DNA of 35,792 nt, from assembly GCA_021153285.1 (NCBI GenBank), contig JAGKTT010000033.1:1-35792 (forward strand). Reading direction: 5' to 3'. The notes beneath the pieces are model-generated. The model worked only from the letters and a program-made list of their open reading frames with translations, did no database searches and was not told the DNA's origin. The translations under genes and the position numbers were made by a program. This document shows, one piece after another, positions 23,838 to 31,742 of the stretch. This stretch comes from Bacteroidia bacterium. GTDB taxonomy: Bacteria > Bacteroidota > Bacteroidia > Bacteroidales > UBA932. Position 1 is the stretch's first letter. Each line of letters starts with the position of its first letter.

Positions 23838-26573
23838 CTTCCGCAGATTGTCTTGAAATCACAATATTGACATACCTTTTCATCCTCCGTCCTTCTGAAC
23901 GGCACAGAAATGTCATACATTTCGTCCAGCAGCTTGCCCAGGCGTTCAGACACAGCATCGAAGAATATCTGATTGCGGCGTACCGTCATCGGGGCCTTCG
24001 TGAACAGTCCTGATGTGGAATATACACAATTATATATATCACGTCCCTGAACCTCTGTCCTTGACTGCACAAGCAGGTCATATATATAAAACTGCAGAGC
24101 GATCTTAGGACGATCGGCTACATCAGGAGCAAAAATCTTCTCCGCAATCGCCTCAGCATTACCATCCTGAATATCCTCGTCATCCTTAAGCACCTTTCCG
24201 GTCTTGTAATCCACGACTCGGGCCTGATCCGGCCTGAAACTGTCCAGACGGTCAATGAATCCTTTCAGTTTCTGTCCTCTGAACTCCCCGCTGACCTTTA
24301 TCTCACGGCCTAATATCTCAAAATGTTCCTGCCCTTCAGCCTCCATCTGTTCGAGGTCTCTCTGCAGAGTCTTCATCACATATCGGACAATGACATCCGC
24401 CACTACAAGATTTCTTCCGCTTATTTCCAACGTATTGAGCTGAGAAGCTATCTCCGCCTTGACCTTGGCTTTAATGTCTGTCTCCCGTTCTAACCACTGC
24501 CTTATGTAATCCCTGCTGACCCTGTCCATCCTGTCAGAAAGAGCAGCTTCATTCTCTCCTCTGTGATCGAAGACAAAATCCACAGCCATAGCGGAAGGTG
24601 AGGTATATATGGCACGCATCACATCGTGGAATACAGTTCCGAACATACCGTAATCGAGGGATTCGGCCACTTCCTCTTCCAGAGACAGTTCCTTCACAGT
24701 ATTGTAATAGAATTTCGCAGGACAAGCCAGATAATTCTGCAATGTGGTGGCAGACAATACTGTAGACTTGATCTTCTCCACATCCTCCGCAGTCTTTTGA
24801 ATCGGAGGGATGCAGGCGGTCTTCATATTGTCATATCTGACGACATATCTTGTAAGAGGCACATTGAAATGATATTCCAACTGCTTTATGTACCTGCTTT
24901 CCTCTCCCGACTTAAGTCCTTCTGTCCTGGAATCCACAAGCATCCAGACATTCTCCGCACGGGAAATCATTCTGTAGAAGTAGTAGGCCCAGACAGCATC
25001 CTGATATTCATACGTAGGAAGTCCGAATCCCTTCCTGAGTTCAGGAGGTATGAAAGAAGAACTGACATTCCTTCTTGGAAAGACTCCTTCATTGGCAGAC
25101 ATTATCACCAGATTACGGAAATCCAGGGCACGAGTCTCCAGAGGTCCCATAATCTGAAGTCCTTTAAGAGGCTCTCCTCTGAAAGGGACCGACACATTTC
25201 CAAGAAGCTGGTTCAGCAGACGTATATATGTAGATGGTAATATCTCCAAAGCTATCTGCCTGATGAGACTGATACTCCGGTAATACTCCTTTGCATACTC
25301 CAGTTCAAGCGCCAGGGATGAATCCTTCGCCAAGGCAGGCGCAATCGTCTTCAGGACATCCATCTGATAACCTGCAAAGGCATCGATCTGTTCTTTGGAA
25401 CGGGCCTTCGGATCTGTAATGACAGGCTTGAACAAGACATCCAGCAGCGGGGTCCCGGAGAGTTCATCCGTAGGGACATAATATTTTGCATCCTTCTTTA
25501 TCTGCGACACAACTGCCATTGTCTGCTCATCGGCAGCACTGCGGAATCCCTCCATCCTCAAAAGTGCCCACCTTGGAAAGGTCACCACCGGTATGCATCC
25601 TGGCTATCTGACTGACAATATCCGGAAGCCTTTTCGCCTGACCTGTAGAAGAGGCGATGCTTAATATATTGAAGGACGGAAGTTCCAATCCATCGGCATC
25701 AAGGCGGAAAGCCTGAGGAAACTCCTTGACATTGTCTGACATAAAGAATGAGGAACGGTTCTGAGGATTACGGATCATATCACCGGACCAATCCCAGCAG
25801 AACTCGGCGAGAGAAGCATTCCGAAGCTTCCTCAGCACAGCTTTCTCACATTCATTCAAGGCATTCAGTCCTACGAACACAAATGATTCCTCCCGAGGGA
25901 AAGCCGTACGCAGAACCTGAGCCGCATCTTCAGCACTGAACTTCTCCACAAGGCTTCTGTACATCATACCCTCATAGGCCATATCCTTTGCTTTCAAGAC
26001 CTTGCCAAACTCAGTATATAAAGGGAGGAGCAGATTCCAGATCATAAGAAAACGTCCCTTCACATCAGCATCACCAGTATCGATATTGACAGTAAGCTTT
26101 CCTGAATCATCCTTGAAATGCTTGATGAAGGCGTTTATGGCATCCTTCTGCGTCTGAGTAAGATATGTATAATCATCCTGGAGATCCTTATATTCCGATA
26201 TATTGCAGAAGAGCTGCTGCGGATCTACCAGATACTTGTCCACATCATTGAAATCACCCAAGAGCACATCACCCCAGAATACGAATTCATCCAGGCTCTC
26301 GGCATTGGGATTCAGCCGGCAATAACATTCATACAATTCTACCAGCAGACGGATTCTCCCTGATGTAGTCATACCGGAAAGACGGGAGAAGAAATCATTG
26401 ATCGAAAGCATCTGAGGAGCCACGATAGGATCCTTTCCCGATGCTGCGACTTCTTCGCAAAGATATTTCCGGAAGAATATCATAGAACGGCGGTTAGGAA
26501 AGATGAAGCATCTTTTCTGTATGTCCCCGCCATTATAATAATGTCTGGCTACCTGTTTAAGGAATGGCTTCAT
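23834..26573 (-). pseudogene. AddB-like PD-(D/E)XK nuclease/inactivated helicase, frameshifted with internal loss
   Basis: Two overlapping frames encode one protein. The 5' part (26573-25527, 348 residues) starts MKPFLKQVARHYYNGGD, has CFIFPNRRSMIFFRK near residue 22, and ends after KVGTFEDGGIPQCCR. The 3' part (through 23834) resumes in another frame around 25530 with KKDAKYYVPTDELSGTPLL. It continues with GPLETRALDFRNLVIMSANEG, FIPPELRKGFGLPTYEYQDA, the nuclease motif GFIDRLDSFRPDQARVVDYK, and cysteines fitting an AddB iron-sulfur staple (LACPAKFYY and VCQYCDFKTICGR). The block that family members normally carry between the halves (a VLPDE-type segment and a TMGYP-type segment, roughly 70-85 residues from memory) is missing. 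True pseudogene or assembly collapse. Confidence 0.78.
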
Positions 26574-26592
26574 AACAATGAATTTTACAATG

Positions 26593-26600
26593 CAAATCTA
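26593..26600 (-). promoter_or_regulatory. -7 element for the addB-like/addA-like operon
   Basis: The minus-strand sequence TAGATTTG matches TAnnTTTG and lies 19 bases before the ATG at 26573. The nearest TTTG further upstream is at 14 bases, too close for the usual spacing. Confidence 0.45.
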
Positions 26601-26703
26601 TGCTTTTATTTTGCCAAAACACGGCACAATCGATGATTTTTATCTAAAAGCACGATATTTTTATACAATTTATGGAATATTTTCGAAATTTGTTACAAAA
26701 ATA

Positions 26704-26734
26704 TTTGGAAAGAAAGGAATTTTCCATACCTTTG
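26704..26734 (+). promoter_or_regulatory. Promoter of the rubredoxin-rubrerythrin operon
   Basis: TTTG (26704-26707), a 19-base spacer and TACCTTTG (26727-26734) form a complete Bacteroidota sigma-ABfr promoter. A start near 26741 gives a leader of about 56 bases before the rubredoxin ATG at 26797. The surrounding 26574-26796 gap is very A+T-rich and holds no other feature I can support. Confidence 0.7.
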
Positions 26735-26796
26735 CATTGAAATTAATTTTGAATATTTAAAAACTACAAAACATAAATAATTAAAACTGAACGATT

Positions 26797-26922
26797 ATGA
26801 CTAAGAAATTTAAATGTTTGGTATGCGGATACATCCACGAAGGAGAGACCGCTCCAGAGGAATGCCCACTTTGCTTTGTAGGACCAGAAGATTTTGTAGA
26901 GGTAACAGACGAAGAAGCATAA
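26797..26922 (+). CDS. Minimal stand-alone rubredoxin (41 residues)
   Basis: The ATG at 26797 opens 41 codons ending TAA at 26922. The protein begins MTKKFKCLVCGYIHEG and has the second pair CPLC, so all four iron-ligating cysteines of a rubredoxin are present (C7, C10, C23, C26). It is shorter than classical rubredoxins (about 52 residues) and ends in an acidic tail (EVTDEEA). It aligns with the first 36 residues of the rubrerythrin encoded 39 bases downstream with 25 identities, so it is a duplicate of that domain. It probably passes electrons to the peroxidase next door; that role is inferred from position. Confidence 0.88.
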   Translation: MTKKFKCLVCGYIHEGETAPEECPLCFVGPEDFVEVTDEEA

Positions 26923-26961
26923 ATAATAGATAACATAAAAAATCCAATAATTGACATAGCT

Positions 26962-27513
26962 ATGACAAAGAAGTACAGATGTTTGGTATGTGGTTATATC
27001 CACGAAGGTAACGAAGCTCCACAGGAGTGTCCGATCTGTCACGTTGGCGCAGAGAAGTTTGAGGAAATCGTAGAGACAGGAGATGCCCTTACCTGGGCAG
27101 ACGAGCACAGACTCGGAGTAGCGAAGGATGTGGATCCTGAAATTCTCAAGGGACTCCGCGACCATTTCCAGGGCGAGTGCTCTGAAGTGGGAATGTATCT
27201 CGCTATGAGCCGTCAGGCTGACAGAGAGGGATATCCTGAGATTGCTGAGGCTTTCAAGAGATATGCGTGGGAAGAGGCAGAGCACGCAGCAAAGTTTGCG
27301 GAACTGCTCGGTGAGTGTGTATGGGATACCAAAACAAACGTAGAAAAGAGAATGCTTGCAGAGCAGGGTGCTTGCGAGGACAAGAAGCGAATCGCGACTT
27401 TGGCTAAGCAGCAGAATCTGGATGCCATCCACGATACAGTTCACGAGATGTGCAAGGATGAGGCTCGCCACGGTGCAGGATTCCAGGGACTTTTCAACAG
27501 ATACTTCAAGTAG
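26962..27513 (+). CDS. Reverse rubrerythrin (rubredoxin domain first), NADH peroxidase type
   Basis: The 183-residue protein has an N-terminal rubredoxin domain (CLVCGY, CPICHV; residues 7-26) followed by a ferritin-like di-iron domain. The likely ligand motifs are GECSEVGMYLAMSRQAD, YAWEEAEHAAKFAEL and a late CKDEARHGAGFQGL. In classical rubrerythrins the rubredoxin domain is at the C-terminus, so this is the 'reverse' form known from anaerobes. It reduces hydrogen peroxide to water with electrons from NAD(P)H through rubredoxin partners, protecting anaerobic metabolism in the cytoplasm. It is cotranscribed with the mini-rubredoxin and ends at a strong terminator. Confidence 0.94.
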   Translation: MTKKYRCLVCGYIHEGNEAPQECPICHVGAEKFEEIVETGDALTWADEHRLGVAKDVDPEILKGLRDHFQGECSEVGMYLAMSRQADREGYPEIAEAFKRYAWEEAEHAAKFAELLGECVWDTKTNVEKRMLAEQGACEDKKRIATLAKQQNLDAIHDTVHEMCKDEARHGAGFQGLFNRYFK

Positions 27514-27522
27514 GATACACAA

Positions 27523-27556
27523 AAAAAACGGAAGATTTGAAAATCTTCCGTTTTTT
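27523..27556. terminator. Bidirectional intrinsic terminator between rubrerythrin and the S4 gene
   Basis: A perfect 15-base-pair stem is formed by 27523-27537 and 27542-27556 around a 4-base loop (TGAA). The stem has a GC-containing core (CGGAAGATT) flanked by A and T runs on either side, so a U-tract follows the hairpin in both directions. It lies between the convergent stops at 27513 and 27558. Confidence 0.9.
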
Positions 27557-27557
27557 G

Positions 27558-27998
27558 TTATTCTTCGTCGAAATCGAAGTCAGAAGCTATGATTTCGGCG
27601 ATGTCGTCAGGAACATCGAAACTGAGATTGGACCATAGGTCTTCCATCTGGCGACGGTCCTTCTTGGTCGGACGTCCGGCTCCGCGGTCTCGCTTGAGAA
27701 AGAAGGTTTCGACCGGAGCTCTGAGCTTGGCGAGTTCCTCCGGAGGAGTCTGATTCTCAGCATAATCCGGTACGAGCTTGGCACCCTGGCGCTTATCGAT
27801 CAGCTGAAGCACCTTATAGGTATAAGTTACTGCTCCTTTACGGGCTACTATCGTATCACCGACCTTGACCAGCTTTGAAGGTTTTGTGTCAGCTCCATTG
27901 ATCCTGACCTTTCCACCTTTGCAGGCATCGGTAGCATCCGTCCTGGTCTTGTACACTCTAATAGCCCAGAGATATTTATCGATTCTCAGTTCCTCCAT
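27558..27998 (-). CDS. S4-domain RNA-binding protein (Hsp15/HslR family)
   Basis: The 146-residue protein has an N-terminal S4 domain: LRIDKYLWAIRVYKTRTDAT then GGKVRINGADTKPSKLVKVGD. Lysine/arginine-rich and acidic tails follow (FFLKRDRGAGRPTKKDRR, then DFDFDEE). Hsp15 proteins bind stalled 50S subunits carrying peptidyl-tRNA and help recycle them. It starts 3 bases after manA and is the last gene of the minus-strand run from the TIR gene. Confidence 0.88.
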   Translation of the reverse strand: MEELRIDKYLWAIRVYKTRTDATDACKGGKVRINGADTKPSKLVKVGDTIVARKGAVTYTYKVLQLIDKRQGAKLVPDYAENQTPPEELAKLRAPVETFFLKRDRGAGRPTKKDRRQMEDLWSNLSFDVPDDIAEIIASDFDFDEE

Positions 27999-28001
27999 AT
28001 A

Positions 28002-29360
28002 CTAGCTGAAGAAGTTAAGCGGTGAGGCTCCTGACGGTCCTTGAGGTTCGTCATCATCAAATGCTCCGTCCTCAAGTCCTTCATAATCTTCATTTTCAAG
28101 GAAAGCATCGGTAGATGGGTCAATATATTCATCCTGCTCCTCCACCGGTCTTGTCACAGCCTCGAGAAGAACTGTCGAACGATCACGTGGAACGAGATAG
28201 AAATCAGGCATTTCAGCAGGCACAAGGATGGTCTCGCCTTTTGCGAATTCATAGTTCTGCATATAAGCCTCCCCGTTTTCCTTTACAGAAGGAACCTGAA
28301 TGGAAGCAGCACCATCAAGACAGATATATACGATAAAGCCACCGAACTTCTCTGTGTATATGTGGAGAGGATCAGTAAGATTGAGCTTAGTGACATTGAA
28401 CTGAGGACTCTCGACAAGAGTCTCCACTACCCCACCTTCGCTATGGTGATGTGAGTGGCAATGGCACTCCTTTCCTTCTTCCTGGCAATGGCATTCGCCC
28501 TCTTCGTGGCAATGGCATTCGCCCTCTTCGTGGCAATGGCATTCACCTTCGCAGCAGCAAGCCGTAGCTTTGCAAGGCTCATTGGAAGCTTCTTCTCCCC
28601 AGAGCGGTCCCTTGCGATAGAGGCCAAAATCAAATGCGCGATAGTCGATGACGTCGATCGCTTCATCGAGATGGGTCTTTCTGGCTGTTGCCGGATTGAA
28701 CTCACGTCCCCAGTCATAGAGTCGGAATGTCATATCTGATGATTCCTGGATCTCTGCAATCAGCAGACCTCCGTCAGCAGCGTGAACTGTACCCGGAGTA
28801 ATATAGATCACATCACCTTTGCGAGGCTCTATCACATTCAGGATCTCATCTACAGTTCCGTTATGGCATCTGTCATAGAACTCCTGCGCGCTGACCTCAC
28901 GGGTAAATCCGCAATACATCTTTGCTCCAGGCTTGGCATCCATCACATACCAGATCTCAGCCTTGCCGAGCGAATCATATCTTTCTGCCGCGACCTCATC
29001 ATCAGGATGAACCTGCACAGAAAGCTTGTCATTGATATCCAGGAACTTGATAAGAAGCGGGAACTGACGGCCATAATAATTATAGACGTCCTCGCCCACC
29101 ACTCTTTCCAGATAGGTTTCCATTATGTCACCGATAGTATTGCCAGCCAGCCAGCCTTCAGCTACGACTGAGTCTTCAACGCCCATATCAGCCAGTTCCC
29201 AGCTCTCGCCGATTAGTTCATCTGCGGGAACAGGCACTTCATTTCCATCTTCATCGATCTCCACGAACTTCTTGCCGAGTTTTCCGACCAGATCGTGACC
29301 ACCCCAAGGCCTCCTTGAAGCAACAGGGATGAATTTCAAAGGGTATAATTTTTTTTCCAT
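28002..29360 (-). CDS. manA: Mannose-6-phosphate isomerase, class I, with a Cys/His-rich repeat insert
   Basis: The 452-residue protein is a type I phosphomannose isomerase: KFIPVASRRPWGGHDLVGK at the start, LLIKFLDINDKLSVQVHPDD near residue 104, AEIWYVMDAKPGAKMYCGF near 134 and DVIYITPGTVHAADGG near 184. These contribute the catalytic zinc site. It interconverts fructose-6-P and mannose-6-P for GDP-sugar synthesis. Unusually, between LYRKGPLWGEEAS and VVETLVESPQFNVTKLNL lies an insert of about 45 residues with 12 cysteines and 10 histidines in ECHCHEEG repeats, and the C-terminus has an acidic tail of about 45 residues. The family normally has about 320-400 residues without these. It lies 18 bases after the PEGA gene and 3 before the S4 gene. 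Confidence 0.9.
   Translation of the reverse strand: MEKKLYPLKFIPVASRRPWGGHDLVGKLGKKFVEIDEDGNEVPVPADELIGESWELADMGVEDSVVAEGWLAGNTIGDIMETYLERVVGEDVYNYYGRQFPLLIKFLDINDKLSVQVHPDDEVAAERYDSLGKAEIWYVMDAKPGAKMYCGFTREVSAQEFYDRCHNGTVDEILNVIEPRKGDVIYITPGTVHAADGGLLIAEIQESSDMTFRLYDWGREFNPATARKTHLDEAIDVIDYRAFDFGLYRKGPLWGEEASNEPCKATACCCEGECHCHEEGECHCHEEGECHCQEEGKECHCHSHHHSEGGVVETLVESPQFNVTKLNLTDPLHIYTEKFGGFIVYICLDGAASIQVPSVKENGEAYMQNYEFAKGETILVPAEMPDFYLVPRDRSTVLLEAVTRPVEEQDEYIDPSTDAFLENEDYEGLEDGAFDDDEPQGPSGASPLNFFS
28456..28554 (-). repeat. 24-base tandem repeats inside manA encoding ECHCHEEG units
   Basis: Two perfect 24-base copies (28483-28506 and 28507-28530) are followed by a diverged copy at 28531-28554 and preceded by a 27-base imperfect copy at 28456-28482. 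Each unit encodes one eight-residue Cys/His/Glu module. The near-identity of adjacent copies points to recent expansion by slippage. Confidence 0.85.
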
Positions 29361-29378
29361 ATCTATTGATCTTTATTT

Positions 29379-31742
29379 TTACCAAAGTCTCAGAACATTA
29401 CGTCCCTTTGCATCTCTTCCTCCCAGGGTAAAGCCGACAGAGGCTACAAGGCGGAACTGGCTAAGAGGCGTATTCGTAAAGCTGGCAGTTATATTCTGAT
29501 TATAATCCGAAGGCATATTATAGCAATTGAAACGGCCATTGATATACTGGGCTCCGAATCTTATATTCACATTGAAGAAAGGGATTCTGGAAGCAAGTTC
29601 CACTCCCGCAAAGGCATCGTGGCCACTGAAATGTGTCAAAGGAAGTACAAAGGTCCACGGAGGATACCAAGTGTAGGAAAGAAGAACGTTGGCATCACCA
29701 TATTGGCAGAAACCTCCTCCCAACCTGAAATCATAATTCAGGAAGAGACAGCTTGCACCTATCGTCCAGTCCGGCTGAGGGACCGATTCCTTATCAAACG
29801 GGAAGGTACACTGGGATGTCCTGAACAAAGATGCCTTCAAAATATCCGTAGACAGGCCTTCACATATCTTGAACTGTCCGAAGTAAGCATAACCGAAAAC
29901 AGGAAGCTTTCCGGAATCAGTAAGGTCACCGGATGTAAGATTATAGTCGACCCCTATCAGGAGGAAATTGTTCTTGGACCAGGTCTGGACCTTGAAGTCA
30001 TTACGGGATTCGGTGAAATTGATCCTTCCTTCGTATGCGGTTCGTCTTTCTGTTATCGGCTCGAAACGTCTGCTGAGCTTCAGATCGTATTTTCCGTATG
30101 GGACATAAAGAGTGGTATCCTTGGATCGTGAAGGAGTGACTCCGGCATAGTCGCGACGCAGGCTGTCACCCTTGGCATAAAGCGAAATCATCAGATTTGG
30201 TTCATCATATCTGATAGTCAAAGGCACAGTCTTTTTCATCACTATTCCTCGAAGATCCTTGAGCGTATCTGTTTCAGAAACATAAATCGATTCGCTATGA
30301 GGCCAATATCCTTCTTTCTTCACCTCCAGCTGATACGTGCCACCCTCCATAAGTGGAATGACATACATCGGCTGCTGCAACGGAACTTCATCGCCATTGA
30401 CAAAGACCCTCTCCCCCTGCACATCTGTAGACAAGAGGCAGTTGACCATTCGTGTCATTGCTGCTTTCAATAGAACTTCCTTGCCTTCTTCTATCTTCAC
30501 TTCGAGGGTACCGTCATCGAGCATATATCCGTCCTTTCGTACTTCTACGATATATTCTCCTATCGGAAGACTGAGCTTCTCGCCTACCTTGCAGCTGAAA
30601 TCTGTTCCATCAATGGAAACCACTGCACCTTCTGCATTCTTCTCATCCAGGACTGTCAGCCAGCCTGCCCTATATTTAAGGTCAATCTTGAAATCGACTT
30701 CATCGCCCTGGCCTATCGTCACATAGCCGCTGTATGGCACATAACCATCAGCACTGGCATTCACCTCATACAAGCCTGGCTTCAATGGAATCCTGCCACC
30801 TTTGTAAAGGGTGTTGTATATCACACCGTCGTCATCAAATGAGAAACCTCCAGACGGATTCGAAAGATCTATAGGCTTACGGTTTATACGGAAATTCAAC
30901 GCAGGCATATCCTTTCCTGTATCTTCCATTGTAACCTGAGGGATGAGCACACCGAATTCAGGCTTGAGAGCAATATCAAAGACGACAGTCCTGCCATCTT
31001 GGGAAACCGGTACAACTACAATTGTATCCAATGGTTCATAACCTTCCTTCAGCACTCTTACACTATGCGAGCCTGCCCGGAGGCTATGAGCACGCGAAGA
31101 TACGCTATAGATACCGCTGTCGTGGATTTCGATCAGTGCATTTCCCGGGACAGTCCTGAAATATACCATTCCGGACTTATCGGTGCCCTTTTCCTGGAAA
31201 AGATGTACAGTCCTTACCTTCTCACTATCCTTGACTGAGAATCCCAGTTCTCCTTCCCTGGCTTCTGTGACATCATTCTCATCGCACCAGATCTTCAGGT
31301 ACTTCTGAGAAATCTCCATTACCTTGCACCATTCAGGCTTGAACATAATCTCCCATTCGGCATTGCATTCAATGGCGATTTCCTTCGTGCCTCCTGCAGC
31401 CGGAAGACTTAGATTGGCAGGATATATTTCAAGAACCGTTTCCTTTTTCTGCTGTTGCTCCACAACTACCGTAGCAGCAGATGCAGTTTTTTTAGGAGTC
31501 CTTTTCCTGATCTCTATATCACAGGACTTTATGAACTCATTAGCCTCATTCCTGAGCGCAGGAGAAGTCTCCGGCATATTCACCACCTTCTTGAACTTGG
31601 AGCGGGCAGTTTCAAATTTCTGACTGTCAAATGCAGCTATGCCTTCCTTGAACAACTGTTCATAACTTTCAGGCAATTCCTGAGCTGACAATGCAAACGA
31701 TGCCGCAAACATCAGCAATACGAAAAAAACATTCTTTATCAT
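29379..31742 (-). CDS. BACON/PEGA-repeat envelope protein with C-terminal barrel-like region
   Basis: The 787-residue protein has a signal peptide (MIKNVFFVLLMFAASFALSA), a TPR-like helical stretch at about 25-80 (LFKEGIAAFDSQKFETARSKF), and a BACON-like domain at about 100-190 (YPANLSLPAAGGTKEIAIEC, then PEWCKV). Several PEGA-type modules run from 190 to 500, recognisable by KEGYEPLDTIVVV, ASADGYVPYSGYVTI, RKDGYMLDDGTLEVKI and KKEGYWPHSESIYV. The last 190 residues alternate hydrophobic strands and turns and end LRLW, suggesting an outer-membrane beta-barrel. Its start overlaps the TIR gene stop by 4 bases, so the two are coupled. It probably links surface or glycan binding to the periplasmic part of the TIR protein; this is inference. 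Confidence 0.8.
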   Translation of the reverse strand: MIKNVFFVLLMFAASFALSAQELPESYEQLFKEGIAAFDSQKFETARSKFKKVVNMPETSPALRNEANEFIKSCDIEIRKRTPKKTASAATVVVEQQQKKETVLEIYPANLSLPAAGGTKEIAIECNAEWEIMFKPEWCKVMEISQKYLKIWCDENDVTEAREGELGFSVKDSEKVRTVHLFQEKGTDKSGMVYFRTVPGNALIEIHDSGIYSVSSRAHSLRAGSHSVRVLKEGYEPLDTIVVVPVSQDGRTVVFDIALKPEFGVLIPQVTMEDTGKDMPALNFRINRKPIDLSNPSGGFSFDDDGVIYNTLYKGGRIPLKPGLYEVNASADGYVPYSGYVTIGQGDEVDFKIDLKYRAGWLTVLDEKNAEGAVVSIDGTDFSCKVGEKLSLPIGEYIVEVRKDGYMLDDGTLEVKIEEGKEVLLKAAMTRMVNCLLSTDVQGERVFVNGDEVPLQQPMYVIPLMEGGTYQLEVKKEGYWPHSESIYVSETDTLKDLRGIVMKKTVPLTIRYDEPNLMISLYAKGDSLRRDYAGVTPSRSKDTTLYVPYGKYDLKLSRRFEPITERRTAYEGRINFTESRNDFKVQTWSKNNFLLIGVDYNLTSGDLTDSGKLPVFGYAYFGQFKICEGLSTDILKASLFRTSQCTFPFDKESVPQPDWTIGASCLFLNYDFRLGGGFCQYGDANVLLSYTWYPPWTFVLPLTHFSGHDAFAGVELASRIPFFNVNIRFGAQYINGRFNCYNMPSDYNQNITASFTNTPLSQFRLVASVGFTLGGRDAKGRNVLRLW

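Noticed and set aside
25527..25588. Programmed frameshift joining the two addB-like frames
   Set aside because: The overlap has CTTTTGA but no clear slippery signal with a stimulating structure, and a shift would still leave the conserved internal block missing.
23834..26573. A new two-subunit defence system
   Set aside because: The motifs are those of the ordinary AddAB-like recombination pair of Bacteroidota; the oddity is gene damage, not a new architecture.
26578..26760. Plus-strand 60-codon frame before the rubredoxin gene
   Set aside because: It covers the A+T-rich intergenic gap including the complete rubredoxin promoter, has no family resemblance, and its composition matches noncoding DNA.
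28455..28739. Plus-strand open frame with repeated hydrophobic MAMAFALFV units, looking like a repeat membrane protein
   Set aside because: It is the antisense of the manA Cys/His repeat. The period comes from the 24-base repeats, manA has clear family motifs on the other strand, and the plus frame has no promoter.
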